This document shows, piece after piece, positions 33,316-45,432 of a DNA stretch of 64,000 nucleotides. The notes under the pieces were generated by a model that ran no database searches, was not told the origin of the DNA, and saw only the letters and a list, made by a program, of their open reading frames with translations. How positions within the stretch are numbered: the first letter of the stretch is position 1; each line of letters starts with the position of its first letter. The DNA comes from Strongylocentrotus purpuratus (Eukaryota > Echinodermata > Echinoidea > Camarodonta > Strongylocentrotidae): NCBI RefSeq assembly GCF_000002235.5, contig NW_022145594.1:21631890-21695889 (forward strand), in the 5' to 3' direction. Position numbers and translations under genes: made by a program.

Positions 33316-34027
33316 TGTAGTATATTACAACTGTTGGTGATCTTTATCATATCTTTATCATATCTCTTTATGATGAACTTTTCAATATGACAAACATTTA
33401 CTCATTGACTGTTCTTTCTAATAATGAGAACAGGATCGAATGTAAGCATATATTTTGCGCCAGTGTGAACAATATTGTAACATTTTAAAGGAATAAGCAC
33501 TAAACCTGTCGAACGTTTACGAAATCTTGCAATGAAGTATACTGTATATTCGTTACATTTTTTATTTATCTTTACCAAGTTAGCCAGAAGTCTCATTCGC
33601 TAGCGGTCGGCACAAACAATATACATTACTTGCCTAGGGATAAAATCAGTGTAACGTAAATGGTAAAACTATTTACCGATTCCCTGCATTTCTTTTTCTT
33701 GATATTCAGTTATAACTTCTTCTTTAATTTTAACCATTGTTAAATCACTTTTATCCAGAAAGCATTGAGAAAATCTCAAAATGCGTGGCAATAATCAGTC
33801 AAAGAAGTATTTTTTAAACGTTACACAATGGATTTTATTTTGTGGCACAATCAGAATAATGATACAAAATTAGGAGATATATACGAAAAACAGTGCCTAT
33901 GGCGACTAGGGGAATTGTGCCCTTACCGCAATCGAATGAAGGTAAATCAAAATGAGGAATGAAAAGAGACCAATGAATTATTTTCATTTTTGTTATTATT
34001 ATTATTATCATCGTTATATTATTACAA
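33121..34027. other. No gene; poly-T and TA tracts
   Basis: Poly-T at 33238-33262 and (TA)n at about 33297-33316. The remaining sequence is AT-rich, with no ORF carrying motifs. Confidence 0.5.
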
Positions 34028-34160
34028 ATGATGCACGGGTTTGAGTGCGTCCGTGGGAATTGTGTGCACAAGGTACCTTTAAATGGTTTAAGACCAAATT
34101 TAAAGGTACTGCGTGCACACAATGCCAACGCCCCACGAATTGAACCTGTGCATCATCTGT
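34028..34160. repeat. Foldback sequence, about 130 bp
   Basis: gatgcacgggttt...gtgtgcacaaggtaccttta pairs with taaaggtactgcgtgcacac...acctgtgcatcat around the loop ggtttaagacc. Likely a small MITE. Confidence 0.7.
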
Positions 34161-34227
34161 TTTATAAAATGGGGCCCTAAAAATCGTCGAAAATACAAAA
34201 ATCTGTTATTTTAGAGATTTACCGGGT

Positions 34228-34315
34228 GCATGGCAAATCATGCTTTCCAGTAATTACCGGACGCATGATTTTGTCATAGCCGTGCTTTCCGGTAATTACC
34301 GGAAAGCATGATTTC
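34228..34315. repeat. Tandem palindromes around ccggtaattaccgg
   Basis: Includes a perfect 24-bp palindrome at 34284-34307: gctttccggtaa followed by its exact complement. A diverged copy of the same text (atgctttccagtaattaccg) lies about 45 bp upstream. The core is TTCCGGTAATTACCGGAA-like. Confidence 0.8.
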
Positions 34316-34497
34316 ATGAAACTTATCATGAGATTAAAAAAAAAAAAAAAAAAAAAAAAATCTATTAAAAAAAGAGGAAAAAAGATAATTATACAAAAAG
34401 GGATATCGGTGGCATCGATCGCCGATATCGAGTGCATCCAGTAAAAATAATTACATGGTAATTGACCAATCATAGTGCAGGGATTCCTCTACCCATC

Positions 34498-34760
34498 TTA
34501 TAATATAATCATTATTATTATCATTATCACTATATTATTGTTATTATCAGCATCATCATTATTATCATCATTATTATAATTATATTTATCATTATTATTA
34601 TTAGTAGTAGTAGTAGTAAAAATAGCAATAGTAGTAGTAGTAGCGGTAGTATTAGAAGTAGAAGCGGTAGTAGTAGTAGTAGTAGTAGTAGTAGGAGTAG
34701 TAGTAATAGTAGAATAAGTGGTAGTGGTAGTAGTATAAGTATGAGTGGTAGTAGGGTTTA
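34498..34760. repeat. TTA/AGT compound microsatellite
   Basis: (TTA/ATC)n passes into (AGT)n. The threonine-rich minus-strand frame across it is an artefact. Confidence 0.9.
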
Positions 34761-35029
34761 TTGCCGTTTTGTCTACACCCATCCCGTCTACTATCCATAT
34801 GGTCTAATAATAATTTTGTCTACTTATCATTTGTTCTGATGATCATTTATTCCCACTCTGAGACAAAAGAAGAAGTCAACAAATTTGTATGTATATGTGC
34901 GATTGACCATGGTCTTTATTGAGAGCTGATTACAATCAAACTGGTCAGCAAAGTAATTATAATGAAAACATAACAAACAACAATGAATGCAAATCAATTA
35001 TGTCGAAAGCGATCTATAAGGAACCAATA

Positions 35030-35345
35030 GGGGGCCCGGCCGGGCGACAAAGTAATATCTTTTGACTAGCCGTAACAATTCTTCCAATCGCCTGGCCAAG
35101 CGAACGGGACTTCCCCCATCTCTTGCTGGTTTTGCACAGACAAGAGGCATGGGTGAGCGAAGATGACTTCCCGCCGGACACCTTGAGCGTTACACACGGC
35201 ATAAGCCAGGCAAACTCAGCTTCAACGGACAGGATCCCGCTCACCCCCTCACACCCCAACCGAAAAAGTGGTGAGCCCAAACGACTTCCCTGGGCAATAC
35301 TGATTGTATCCCAAGCTTACAGACAAGTCAGGCTCGTATAATTGT
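35030..35345. other. GC-rich patch of unknown nature
   Basis: About 300 bp distinctly richer in G and C than its surroundings. It is open on both strands (88 codons minus, 72 codons plus). Neither translation is recognised. It could be an exon, a SINE relative or a CpG-rich element; I cannot choose. Confidence 0.3.
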
Positions 35346-35847
35346 ATAGATACGGCAATAAAACAATCCTCCAATATCATAACATTTTGTCTCCCCTTCC
35401 TATAAACAGACCGCTTGCTCTAGTTTTACATTCAGACAACAATTATATTTCTTATATAAGCGATTAGAGGCGTCCAAATTCGCAAGAATGCCGCGAAATG
35501 GACGAATTAATTGCAGACGGATTAATTAACATGATGTACGTCCCAAAATTCTCTGGGAAGAACATAACGGCAGGAATTTGATGACATCGTCCACTACACT
35601 CAAATGTGGGTGTAACCCGAATTCTCGAAAACCAGACTCTTTTGGCCAAAAAGCCGATTAATAGAAAATGACGGTTATGAGTTACACCAAAAGTCAAATT
35701 CTTGTTGAAACTGTAAATTCGGAACTTGAGAATATTGTCTCTGAACTTGGACAAAACTAATTTCATATTATTTAGCAATTCAATCTCCGATTTACCTGGA
35801 GATATCTATTTCAAAAATGCCAAAATAAAGAAACTAAAATCGATTGT
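35346..35847. other. No gene recognised
   Basis: A 104-codon minus-strand frame (35464-35778) has no motif. It may be degenerate 3' flank of the LINE that follows. Confidence 0.4.
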
Positions 35848-36029
35848 TGTTTATTCATCTTTATTCAAGAAGGTATACATATAACATAATAATAAAGATG
35901 TGACATAAAACCCAGGACAAAGATTTGTATTACATTAAATGCATCTCATGCAGGGTGGAACAATTACAATACACAAAAACAAAACGGAAAAGAGAACATC
36001 ATAACGTCAGTGTTTTAAATGAAAACATT

Positions 36030-36850
36030 AATAATTCCTAACAAAATAACAAAAACAAAAATAATTATTACTTTCTTAGTTAGCAATGCCTCATAATACA
36101 TTTACATACCGTGGTCATATCTATCAATCTTCTTAATGAGTAATCAACCACGGGAACCTATCTCCATAGAGAGAGAGAGAGAGTTGAAGAGGGGGAGAGA
36201 GCGAAAGAGAGAGAGAGAGAGAGAGGGAGAGATAGAGAGGGAGGTCCCGTTATAACAAGTTATATACGTATCCTAATTTAAAGTAATTACACCGCCAAGT
36301 GTTGTAGTGATTCCAAGTGAGTTCAGATAGGCTGTAAAAAAACAATATAAACCCACAGAATATACTTTTGAAATATTACTTTTCCCAATTACATAATTAT
36401 GCCACACCTTACATTTAGGTACCGTCATCATATCTGTCAATATAGTAGCATGCGTAAGCACACCACGAGAACCTGTCCCCATAGAGAGAGGGGGAGAAAG
36501 AGAGAGAGAGAGAGAGAGAGGGGAAGAGAGAGAAAGAAAGAAAGAGGGAAAGGAAGAGAGAGAGAAAGAGGGAGAGGGAGAGAAAGAGGCCTCGCTATTG
36601 CAAGTCATACAAATTAGTTAAACCACTTACACTCCCAAGTAATGTTGTGATTGCCAGGTGCGTTCCGACCGGCTGTAAAAAATAACATACGACCCAAACA
36701 GTACGGTTTTCAAGATTTCATTTCTCAGTTGTGGATACCTTACTTTGCATTTACATGTTTTCAACATATCTATAAGTCTTTTCTTGTTGTCAGGAGTTAT
36801 CAAACCTCGGGAACCTATCTCTATACACAGTAATTTGGGAGTCCAGCCGG
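36030..36850 (-). repeat. Tandemly repeated 3' part of the RLE-type LINE with (GA)n tracts
   Basis: Three copies, period about 320-340 bp. Anchors are the (c/g)ggaaccta/gagaacctg...tctcc(a)tag blocks at about 36150, 36465 and 36810, and the ccaagt(g/a)(t)tgtt(g)tg blocks at 36292 and 36635. Read on the minus strand the first two still show an EIGSRGLIT-like stretch. (GA)n runs at 36170-36240 and 36482-36593 have grown inside the first two units. Confidence 0.7.
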
Positions 36851-37436
36851 CTTCTGAGATATCATGTATAAGTCCGGCGTACCAGTCAAGCTTTCTTTGG
36901 TGAGCCTGTTGAATGTTGGTTTCAAATGGAATTGTCAACTCAAATACTAGTATTTCCTTTTTTCTAAAATTAATGAAACATAAATCAGGTCTTTGTTGTG
37001 TTGGAACAATGGTTGGGGAACCGTCCCTCCACTGATTGTCTCCCCTTCCACGTCAGCATATACTTGGATCACTATCAAGGCCGTTCTGTTTGATGGTCTT
37101 TAGCAGATTATGTACAATGTTATTGTGGCGCCACGAATCTCTATTTAACATTTCCTGACAATTATTCAATACGTGATGCAAAGTACCTTTGGCTTGACAT
37201 AAACTACACAAGTCATTTATTCGCTTACCCCATCTATACAAGTTTTTATTACTCGGCAGACTATCAATCGCTGCATTTATTGCAAATTTCATAACTCCTT
37301 GTGGTAGATTGAAGATGATGGACTTCCAGGACAAGTCACAGTTTTCTATTTCTAGTACCTTCATGAATTCACCTTGGACTAGGAGAGGTTCTATTTCATT
37401 TTTCCACTTTTTTCTGCTTTCCTCTTTCAGGTTCAT
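36627..37436 (-). pseudogene. Zinc-finger and restriction-like endonuclease part
   Basis: The zinc motif CSLCQAKGTLHHVLNNC (CX2CX7HX5C) is followed by DSWRHNNIVHNLL, as in R2-like proteins (…RHNxV…). After a frame change comes TIPFETNIQQAHQRKLDWYA and CIEIGSRGLITPDNKKRL. These resemble the (V)PWE…HxxKxxxY and EVGxRG segments of the restriction-like endonuclease that nicks the target. The EIGSRGLIT stretch recurs downstream in degenerate tandem copies. Confidence 0.8.
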
Positions 37437-37472
37437 TTTGACTGATTTTTTAGTATCTTTCCAATTCGTTTG

Positions 37473-38584
37473 TCAACTGGTTTGATGAATTTGGTGTGCA
37501 ACCTGAATTGTAGATGACTTTCTGGTCCAGTTTTCCTCTCTGGTCAGTTGTTGATCTAGGGCATGAACTACCATTTCGTCGCCTTTAACTTTCGATCTAC
37601 TGTAGGCAAGGCAATGAAATGTTTGGTAGAGTTCAGAGATAGTGGGAATATTAAGCCCCGCTGGGGCATGAACTACAGCAATATTGGCACCACACCGGGG
37701 GATGCCCATCCATTTTGTAATGTATTTGTCTAGAAGTGTATCTAGTTGTCTAAGGTGAGTTGCATGAAGGTCATGTACAGTTAACATATATCTCATAGAG
37801 GAGAGAGCATAATCATTAAGAATTCTTAGCTTATACTCGTTTTTTATGTTTACACTATCTATATTCGTGAGGGTACTATCAACCTTATCTCTGATGAAAT
37901 CATATGTTTCTGAAGTCTTCATCCTGAAAGTTATTTGAGATCCGAGAAATTTAATAGGATTATTTTGTACAGATGCAATTTGTTCCCTAGCTAAGGAAAA
38001 AATCAATAACTGTTGGTTTACCGCCTAAAATTGATAAGGAACGACACTTCTTAGCTTTGACTGTTAAGCCCATACTACTGAGAAGTTTATCTACTTCTTG
38101 AACAAGTTTTTGATGATACCTTTTATTTCCAGTTATCAGGTTGAAGTCGTCGGCATACGGGGTAGTTATTAATTTCTGGCCGGCGAAATCGTAACCATAT
38201 TGCTGTTTCTGGGTTTCAAAATATTCAATAATTGGGTTGAAGCACATGAGAAATACAATTGGGGATAGAGGGTCTCCCTGAAAAACCCCTTTCCTGAAAG
38301 CAAAGCGTTCCGATTGCCACCCCGGACCGCATACTCTGCCATTTAGTCTTGAGTAGAGAACATCAATGTAACGGGCTACTGGTTGAGGTATTGCGTAACG
38401 GCTTAATGACGTAGAGATCAGCTGATGACTCACGCTGCCAAACGCGTCGGCCAGGTCGAAGAATGTGATGTGCAATGTTTTTTTGTTTACATCGAGCATG
38501 TTTCAGAATTTCATGTACGACTTGGTTGTGTTCTATACAGCCGTTCACTCCGTTAATAAATGCCTTCTGGACCAAATCGACCAA
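37473..38584 (-). pseudogene. Reverse transcriptase part of the RLE-type LINE
   Basis: QKAFINGVNGCIEHNQVVHE (fingers) leads to FFDLADAFGSVSHQLI (motif A, catalytic Asp). Next come FRKGVFQGDPLSPIVF (QGDPLSP motif) and TTPYADDFNLITG (YADD). A thumb-like region follows with WMGIPRCGANIAVVHAPAGL. Pieces lie in three frames (38584-38363, 38499-37987, 38006-37473), so the copy cannot encode an active enzyme. The QGDPLSP and AFGSV wording fits the R2/NeSL/R4 lineage better than CR1 or RTE. Confidence 0.85.
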
Positions 38585-39632
38585 TTTTCTTGGCCTGTTT
38601 ATTGATGATAGAATGACCTGGAAAATACATACGAATTATTTGTGTTCATTACTATCAAGAAATGCTAGTGTGATATACAAACTGAAACCTATGTTCCCAT
38701 CATATGTATTACAAATGTTGTACTCCACTTTAATGATGCCCTACTTGAACTATGGTATTCTTGCCTGGGGTAGTTCATTGAAACTTCACCTTGACAAAAT
38801 GCAATGTACCTATTCGTGCTCACTCGAGCCCTTATTTTTATAATACTAAAGTACTGAGAGTTCGGGATATTTTTAATTTAAAATTAGCCTGCCTCATGTT
38901 TCAGCTGAATAACAACAAACTTCCCCAGGCACTATCTTATTTGTTTAAGAAAAGAAATTAAGTCCACGACAATCCTACCCGACAGGCCTTTTCCTATCAC
39001 CTTCCTAGAACGAGAATACGCTTAGCTCAAAATACCTTAATACAGGTCCTAATTTCTGGAATTCTCTCGATTTTGTGATTAAAAGGTCTTTAAGTGTTCA
39101 TGTATTCAGAAGAAAATTGAAATGTTACTATTTGAATACAAATTCTCATTCCTGATTCCTGACTATTCTTGTCTCCAAGCTGTATACTTTTGTTCATTAC
39201 AATAAGTAATTAACGGTATGACCATGCCAACTATGTTTATAATATACCCATATCGAGAACAAACTATATTGTAATATTGTTTCAATAAGCTGCAGATATA
39301 TTCCCTTCCCTTTTCATTGTCTGTTGTAGTTATTTGTGAGTATCGGTTCATATATCCCTGTAATCTCTCGATCCCTGTTTTAGCGTATATTTGTATTTTT
39401 ATAAACTTTACTTTAGTTAATTATGTCATTTGTAGTTTAAGGAGCCATCCACAACAAGCTCTGCTTTTCCATAGGCTCCGCCACTATATCTGTTAAGTTC
39501 AACTTAGTAGAAAATATTCTGAATAGTGTGTACCGGTATTGTATGTACATGTATACTATAATCATTTTCAATATGTTGTTACATTCTTTGTAAAATGAAA
39601 CCAATGGAAAAACCAATAAACTATCTATCTAA
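38585..39632 (+). mobile_element. 3' fragment of a CR1/RTEX-like LINE
   Basis: Translation of the plus strand from 38590 gives NFLGLFIDDRMTWKIHTNYL and YKLKPMFPSYVLQMLYST, then LMMPYLNYGILAWGSS. This is the thumb and tail region that follows the RT domain. A later stretch resembles VRDIFNLKLACLMFQLNNNK and NPTRQAFSYHLPRTRIRLAQ. Stops and shifts are present. The 3' UTR ends in ccaataaactatctatcta, a short-repeat LINE tail. The 5' edge abuts the 5' edge of the minus-strand RLE LINE exactly, head to head. Confidence 0.75.
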
Positions 39633-40284
39633 TACTCTAATGCACGTTTATGCATACAGTTAATACACCTGTGGGCAAAAATGTTGTTTTTGTGGAAATC
39701 AAATCAATAACCTTGGAATGCTATACATTTTTATTGAAAAGATAAATAAACCTCTCCCTCGCACAGAATATTGTCTTTGTACATGGGCAAATTCCTGGAA
39801 AATTATGAAAAAATGCACTCCTCCGATTTTGATGTATGGAACATAATCTTTTCTGATAAAATTCAATATTTTGAAACAAATCACAACAAGTCATGTGTTT
39901 TACTTGCATTTGCAGTGTTAATTAATCTTAATTTCGTTGAAATAGGTATCAAAATGTAGATAATTTTATTTTCTTTCATATGACACTAAATTCATGGATG
40001 TTCAAGGTTTCCTTAAAATATTATTTACAAAATACTATTTTGTCGTAAAAAAGGGCCACTTTTTGGCGGTGGCGTCCCCCTAGCCACACCCACCACTTAC
40101 AAAATACCAGACGGTCAATTTGTTTTATGGAGCTATGCGATCTTTACATCTGTGCACATGAAAGTTGGTTTCCTTTCCAGCTAGGTTGACCCCCCCCCCC
40201 TCGCTCCCGGACTACACCGACCCACACAGAAAATTTTACATAGCAGGGCCTTACCCTATTTCAGTACATGCACATTGTTTTAAA
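39633..40284. other. No gene recognised
   Basis: Short overlapping frames on both strands and one C run near 40191. Nothing supported. Confidence 0.5.
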
Positions 40285-40930
40285 AGTGAATCACATTCAA
40301 CAAAGTATTATTCTGAATTGAGATTAATATTTTTTTTAATACTTCAATTGATAAGCTCAATTTAATATCATCAGAAAAAATAGTCCATAATTTTCCTCCT
40401 CTAAAAGTAATTTGCCTTTTGCCGTAATTTGTGTTGAGTCTATTTATCATAAGCTGTTCACCAGTTCTTGCTTCATATCCTGACACACGTCACTTAAAAT
40501 TATTACTTATATAAATCGGACAAATTTGATGTTCAGCTCGATATATAGTATGAGCTAACTGTTGGATCCTACGGATTTCCAAATGATCTAACTTAGTTTG
40601 TTTATAGAGTGGTACAGTTGGGTACATATAATCAACTTGAAGAGCTACTCTCAAAAAGCGATTTTGTAATGTTTGTAACTTATGGCGATTTTTCTTATTA
40701 GTGTTGACCAAACAACATTACAATAATCGACATTTGGCTGTACAAATGATTTATAAAACATTAGAGCTGTTCGATTATCATTGAAATTCCTAATTCTGTT
40801 CAAGAGATAAAGTGACAAAAAAAAAGCATTTTCAAAAGAAATTTCAATCGATTTGTCACAAGACAAATCAATTTTCCACAAACTTAAAGGTAAAGAACAG
40901 TTCTGGTTATACGATTGCATTGTGAAAGAA
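40285..40930 (-). mobile_element. 3' fragment of a second LINE, minus strand
   Basis: Minus-strand pieces show RTALMFYKSFVQPNVDYCNV, LQTLQNRFLRVALQVDYMYP and LDHLEIRRIQQLAHTIYRAE, then GKRQITFRGGKLWTIFSDDI. These form the typical C-terminal tail of jockey/CR1-type LINE proteins. Two frame changes and stops break it. The RT core is absent. It is distinct in wording from the 38585-39632 fragment. Confidence 0.7.
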
Positions 40931-41357
40931 ACGTTGTTGAATCGATCAGAAAAGGTTGATTATCTAGCATTTAAGTATTGATGTGTACTGCAAGGTTCTA
41001 GATTCATCAAAATGATAAGAAATTTGGCCCAGTCTTGGTAAAGTTACAAGCACTGTACACAGAAAAAATGTTTATAAGACTACACAAATAATTATGTACA
41101 CATTTGTAATCATTTTCCAAAACAGTTGTATTGTAAATTGAACGCATGCCTTTGCTTTTGAAATTCGCGAGACACCATTCCATTTTAATCATTGTAACGC
41201 ATAGTTTCTTAATACTATAATCTATGACCCATTTAAGATTGCTAAAGCAATGTAAAATGTCATTCAAAGCATATTTTTGTAAAGAAGCAACAAGAAACAT
41301 CATTACAAGAATGTTTTAGTAGGGTGATCACACTGCCTGCGCACACAGTATGCCACA

Positions 41358-41389
<32 letters not shown>

Positions 41390-43375
41390 ACAGCAGTCAG
41401 TTGATAGAAATAACAATTTTTGTAAATTTGTTTACAAAAAAACTAAAAAATATGTTTAAATTTGTATTTCACATATATTTCAAGCATACCTTTACCTACA
41501 ATTCTGTGTAGTTTCATTGTTGTAGGCATGTGGGAAATATGTTAAATTATTTAATTAGAATATTGCCTTTTTATCCATGTGTGACATGGCCCGCTTATCG
41601 CCCATTGACTTGCACTGTTATTCTGCGTGGTGAAAATGCACCTCAATGTATAAAACTCCCCTATAAAAAATGCAATATCCTCAAGTGTTTCACTCATTGA
41701 ATCAATTTGTTGTTTACACTCAAGGTAGCCACAACTGTACTGGAGTCACCAAACTTTTTGTTACTCTGAAATTCAGTTCCTGTGGAATTTTATGGCCTGT
41801 TGAATGGTTTATCTGAAAATCATCATAAATCCGCAAATCTGACATGTTTTAAAAAGACAAATATACTGTGATGTAGCTGAAAGTCTGCAAATTCTTAACA
41901 TTTGATCGGTTTTTCTGAATAATTTGTGAAACACATAAGGAAATAGCTGTGACAGTGATCCAAGTAATTTCCATCGCCCTATTTTATTGACATTGCACAA
42001 ATATTTGTAATTTAATGTTAATATTTGGTGTAAATATGATCTATACATATATGATTTAAAAATGCCAACAAAATGAACAGTTGGACTTTGCTTTATATAT
42101 AATTAGCTGAAATGACATAATTTGGATATTTGATAAATATTCATGATTTTTTTTTATTTCAAATGAAATATTTGTCCATACCTGTTTGATATACATAGGT
42201 TTCACTGATGTATCATGTTCGGTTTTGATTTGATTACATATGCGCATATTAATTAGGCGGACTTAGTTATTTTCACATCTTTTTCATATCTGCAGATTCG
42301 CAAAAATGGCAAAAATGACTTATTTTGTTGGCTTCTGTTTTCAAAGCGGTAAAAGATATATGAATTTTCTTTTTTGTATTTTTTACCACAAAGATGATAT
42401 TTTAGTGTCTGATAATTAAATTTATTATTTGTGTCCAAGAAAGTGATGAATTAAGTTGTCAATTTTGTCAAACTTTGCCTTTTTTGCCAATTTGACCATT
42501 TCTGGCAGGTTTTTCGGTAATTTTGCGATTTCAAAAAAATGTTATAAAATCACAATGCATTGACCGATTTCAATTATATTTTTTGGTTTTTTGAAGCTTT
42601 CATAAAGCTTGATCATTTGCAGTCATCAAATAGCATGTGTTTGTTGTACTTAATTTTTGGTGTGCTATACCTAGTTTTAGTGGTTTAGAAAATATCCATC
42701 TGCATGACATTCATGCTATTCTATACTGGGAAACTCCACACAATCGCCAACCCAATCACATTTTTTCTTTTATATATAAAATTCTACATATATATATGAT
42801 GCTCCACATTATTTGCAAGAGAAATGTATATTTAAACGATTAGCAAACTGCTTAAGAAATGGCAACGAGGTGATTTTTTTTTTAAGCCGAGTACAGAAAA
42901 TATTAAACGAACTTGTATCTATCGTGGTGGTAAATAGTACAATAAATAATCTCTTATTGTTCGAAAATTGAATAACTTTGGATTGTTTAAAAAAGAATTA
43001 AAAACGAATACCTAAACAATATTTAATAAATTATGTAGCCTAGAAGTTCGACTGCTGTATTATAACTATATTTAATTTTCTTCAATAAAGCTGAATTTAA
43101 TTTGAGCTATTGGGTTGGTAGGTGGGGTTGTGTGGCCTATCGTAATATATTGTTGTTGATATGATGATAGTTATTAACATTAACCCACTCTTTTTAATTG
43201 TTTTGGTTTTTAAATACATAATAATTTTCATCAATGAATTGATCACTTTATTGTACTTATTTGGAAACCCCGAGGAAAAACAGATCAACTTTGTCGGTTG
43301 ATCTTAAGCGGGTGATCCCTCGATCTTCATTTTAATTCTTCATTCAATTTTAATAGAAAAGCTTCCTTATGTGGT
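40931..43375. other. Gene-free AT-rich stretch; (CA)n
   Basis: About 2.4 kb with no supported gene. (CA)n lies at about 41354-41391. Several 60-100 codon frames on the minus strand lack any motif. Words such as tttgtcaa/cattttt are frequent, but no clear repeat was delimited. Confidence 0.5.
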
Positions 43376-43383
43376 GGTGGTTA

Positions 43384-43579
43384 TTTTACCTGGCTGCTAA
43401 AAAAAGCATAAATCCTTGTTGGTGAGCATCTAGACGGCCGACGGCTTTAGGTCCTCTCTGAGGGACCTGGTAATGAGGATTAATGCCTTACCAAAGGGCA
43501 CTGGCGCATCGACTTGGTTTTGAACCCGGGTCGCCGGATTGCGGGACCACTGCTCTACCAATTGAACTATCGCGGCTCC
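43384..43579 (-). mobile_element. SINE-A, copy 3
   Basis: Minus-strand reading starts ggagccgcgatagttcaatt with the A box gttcaattggtagagc. The B box is cgggttcaaaacc. The body is gcgccagtgccctttggtaa and the tail agcagccaggtaaaataa. The head is the most tRNA-like of the three copies. Confidence 0.85.
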
Positions 43580-43959
43580 TTGTTAAATATAGTTTTGTTT
43601 TGTTTCTTTATATATTATAATGTTTGTATTTCATGATCGTAATTAAAACCACACCAACTAAACAAAACATGATTGAATGTAAAAGGAAACATACATTCAG
43701 TTGAATATGTCGAAATGATTGTGATGTATAATGTTAACTTTTTGCGTGGATATGTCTTATTTATTTAAGATTAATAATGACATAGAAATAGACTTCGTGA
43801 AGACTATCGCATTCTGGAGTTTATACAAAAAATTAGTCTTCCGGATAAAGTATAGTTTTGATGAAAGCGTTTCAAACTAAGATGCATATTTTAAATATAA
43901 GTGAAGAACGGACTTATGGTAAACCAAGGGCTAAAAGGCCGGACAAAAAGGTTGTCAGA

Positions 43960-44175
43960 GAACTTGTTTAAAGCCACACTGCACTACTTCTAGCTACTTG
44001 CTCCCTCTATATACACGTATAAAACAATGACTATGCGGTGCCTGTTGTTCCCCCATGATCCTCTTTTTCTGATTTTAATTAAGAGCTGAGTTGATGAAAT
44101 AACCACCTGTCAATGACCACGCTGGATTGTCTAATGCCTCTGGCCAAACTAGTACAGACGGCTTTTAAGACAAGT
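43960..44175. repeat. 210-bp dispersed repeat, copy 1
   Basis: actgcactacttctagctac...ccccatgatcctctttttct...gagctgagttgatgaaataa...actagtacagacggctttta. The same order occurs at 50890-51105. Confidence 0.7.
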
Positions 44176-44351
44176 AGCAAAATATTGTACAGTGGATAAA
44201 ATATTTGTTTGTTGTTAAAAACATTGTAGTTATATATAAATACTATATTTCTTCTTACTACTTGACGTTGATGCTTGAATACAAAATAAACACCTAAACT
44301 GAGACACATTCATACAACAAGTATTTAAAAAGGGGCACATTAAAAAAAAAT

Positions 44352-44700
44352 CAATTCAATTCACATTTATTAATTATATTCCAAACAAACAGGATTATTC
44401 TCACGTTTTACATAACAGTGTATATTTTTTTTCTTCAAAATGATAATGTTACATAAATAATTGACGGCTAAATTCAAAATTACAATAACCAGAAACAGTT
44501 AGAAATTAAAGAATCCCACACGTATCTTCTAGAATTTAATACAGAGATGAAATTAAATTAAGTAATTCGTCATTTAAAAAAAAAAAAAAATATTTTCTTT
44601 CCTTGTCAAAAAGAATGGGGGAAATACAACATGATATTATAAACAAATACAAACATGTATGTTTTCAAAGGCGAATTCAATGGTGTTCCTTTAAATAGCA
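44352..44700 (-). mobile_element. LINE 3' end fragment
   Basis: On the minus strand the sequence ends in aataaatgtgaattgaattg, followed by T-rich sequence, resembling CR1/L2-group tails. No coding part is recognisable. Confidence 0.35.
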
Positions 44701-44929
44701 GCGTGTAGCGTCATTTTCGATATTCTGTTATCGAACTATAAATATCGAGGATATAATATTGAAATATAGTTCTAAAAATGATAACAAGTATAGTGACCCT
44801 TGCCACCTCAACTGCCTTCTTTCGTTTTGGTGGTAAAAATAGGGTACTTGTTAAGGAAGAAAACTGCTCCGATTATTGGAATCTAGATGTGGCTATTTAA
44901 ATGGCCGGGAAGGGCACAATTTGCAAGAA

Positions 44930-45050
44930 CTAAAGGTAAAAGGGGGCACTAATCAGAGCTCAAATGGGGATATTTATCATACCTAACAAGGGCATTCATC
45001 AGATATGAAAAGAGAAACTACTTAGAAGGAAAAGGGCACTTATCAAAGTA
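44930..45050 (+). repeat. Short GGGGCACTTATC block
   Basis: Four or five variants such as agggggcactaatcagag and aaagggcacttatcaaag, matching the long array at 11330-12240. Confidence 0.7.
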
Positions 45051-45063
45051 ATACTTATATAAT

Positions 45064-45209
45064 ATGGACTGGCCTTGAGGGAGATACCACATTAATATTT
45101 CCCAAACTAGACTCATATTGCCCCGAGTCAAAGACGAGGGCAATATGGGTCTTATGAGGACAATATATGTGGTATATCCCGAAAGTTAAGCCAGTCAATA
45201 TTAATATTA
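45064..45209. mobile_element. Small foldback MITE
   Basis: gactggccttgagggagata with ccac pairs with gtggtatatcccgaaagtta with agccagtc. An inner pair is actcatattgcccc/gggcaatatgggt. AT-rich flanks prevent a firm target-site call. Confidence 0.65.
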
Positions 45210-45432
45210 TCATCCAAATCAGACATCTAGAGGAAAAAAATACATGACAATCTCATAGAACTGAACAAACTTTGTCAAACCAGCACTGTTCATCCAGCTG
45301 CTTGACAACATTTTCGATACACTCGCGGTGAATATGAGACTTTATTTCCTGTTTTTTAACACGTACAGTCCGTAGGCTTTTTCACGAGATGGTAATATGG
45401 TTTCATATTCACTGATTAGCTCTTTTACGATT

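Larger units (their letters stand above)
35848..38584 (-). mobile_element. Decayed LINE with restriction-like endonuclease (R2/NeSL/R4 group)
   Basis: The minus strand encodes, in order, reverse transcriptase, a CCHC zinc motif and a restriction-like (PD-(D/E)XK-type) endonuclease. That is the order of the early-branching LINEs that lack an APE domain. The 5' end is missing at 38584. The 3' end is near 35848, after an aataaagatgaataaac stretch. At least four frame changes break the coding region. The part just before the 3' end is tandemly repeated. Many relatives insert at fixed sites (rRNA, spliced-leader or snRNA genes); no such target is visible here. Confidence 0.85.

Noticed and set aside
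35014-35341. Overlapping 88- and 72-codon frames on opposite strands
   Set aside because: Neither product is recognised and both stay open because the patch is GC-rich.
36273-36617. Arg/Glu- and Ser-rich frames
   Set aside because: They read through the (GA)n tracts in the repeated LINE tail.
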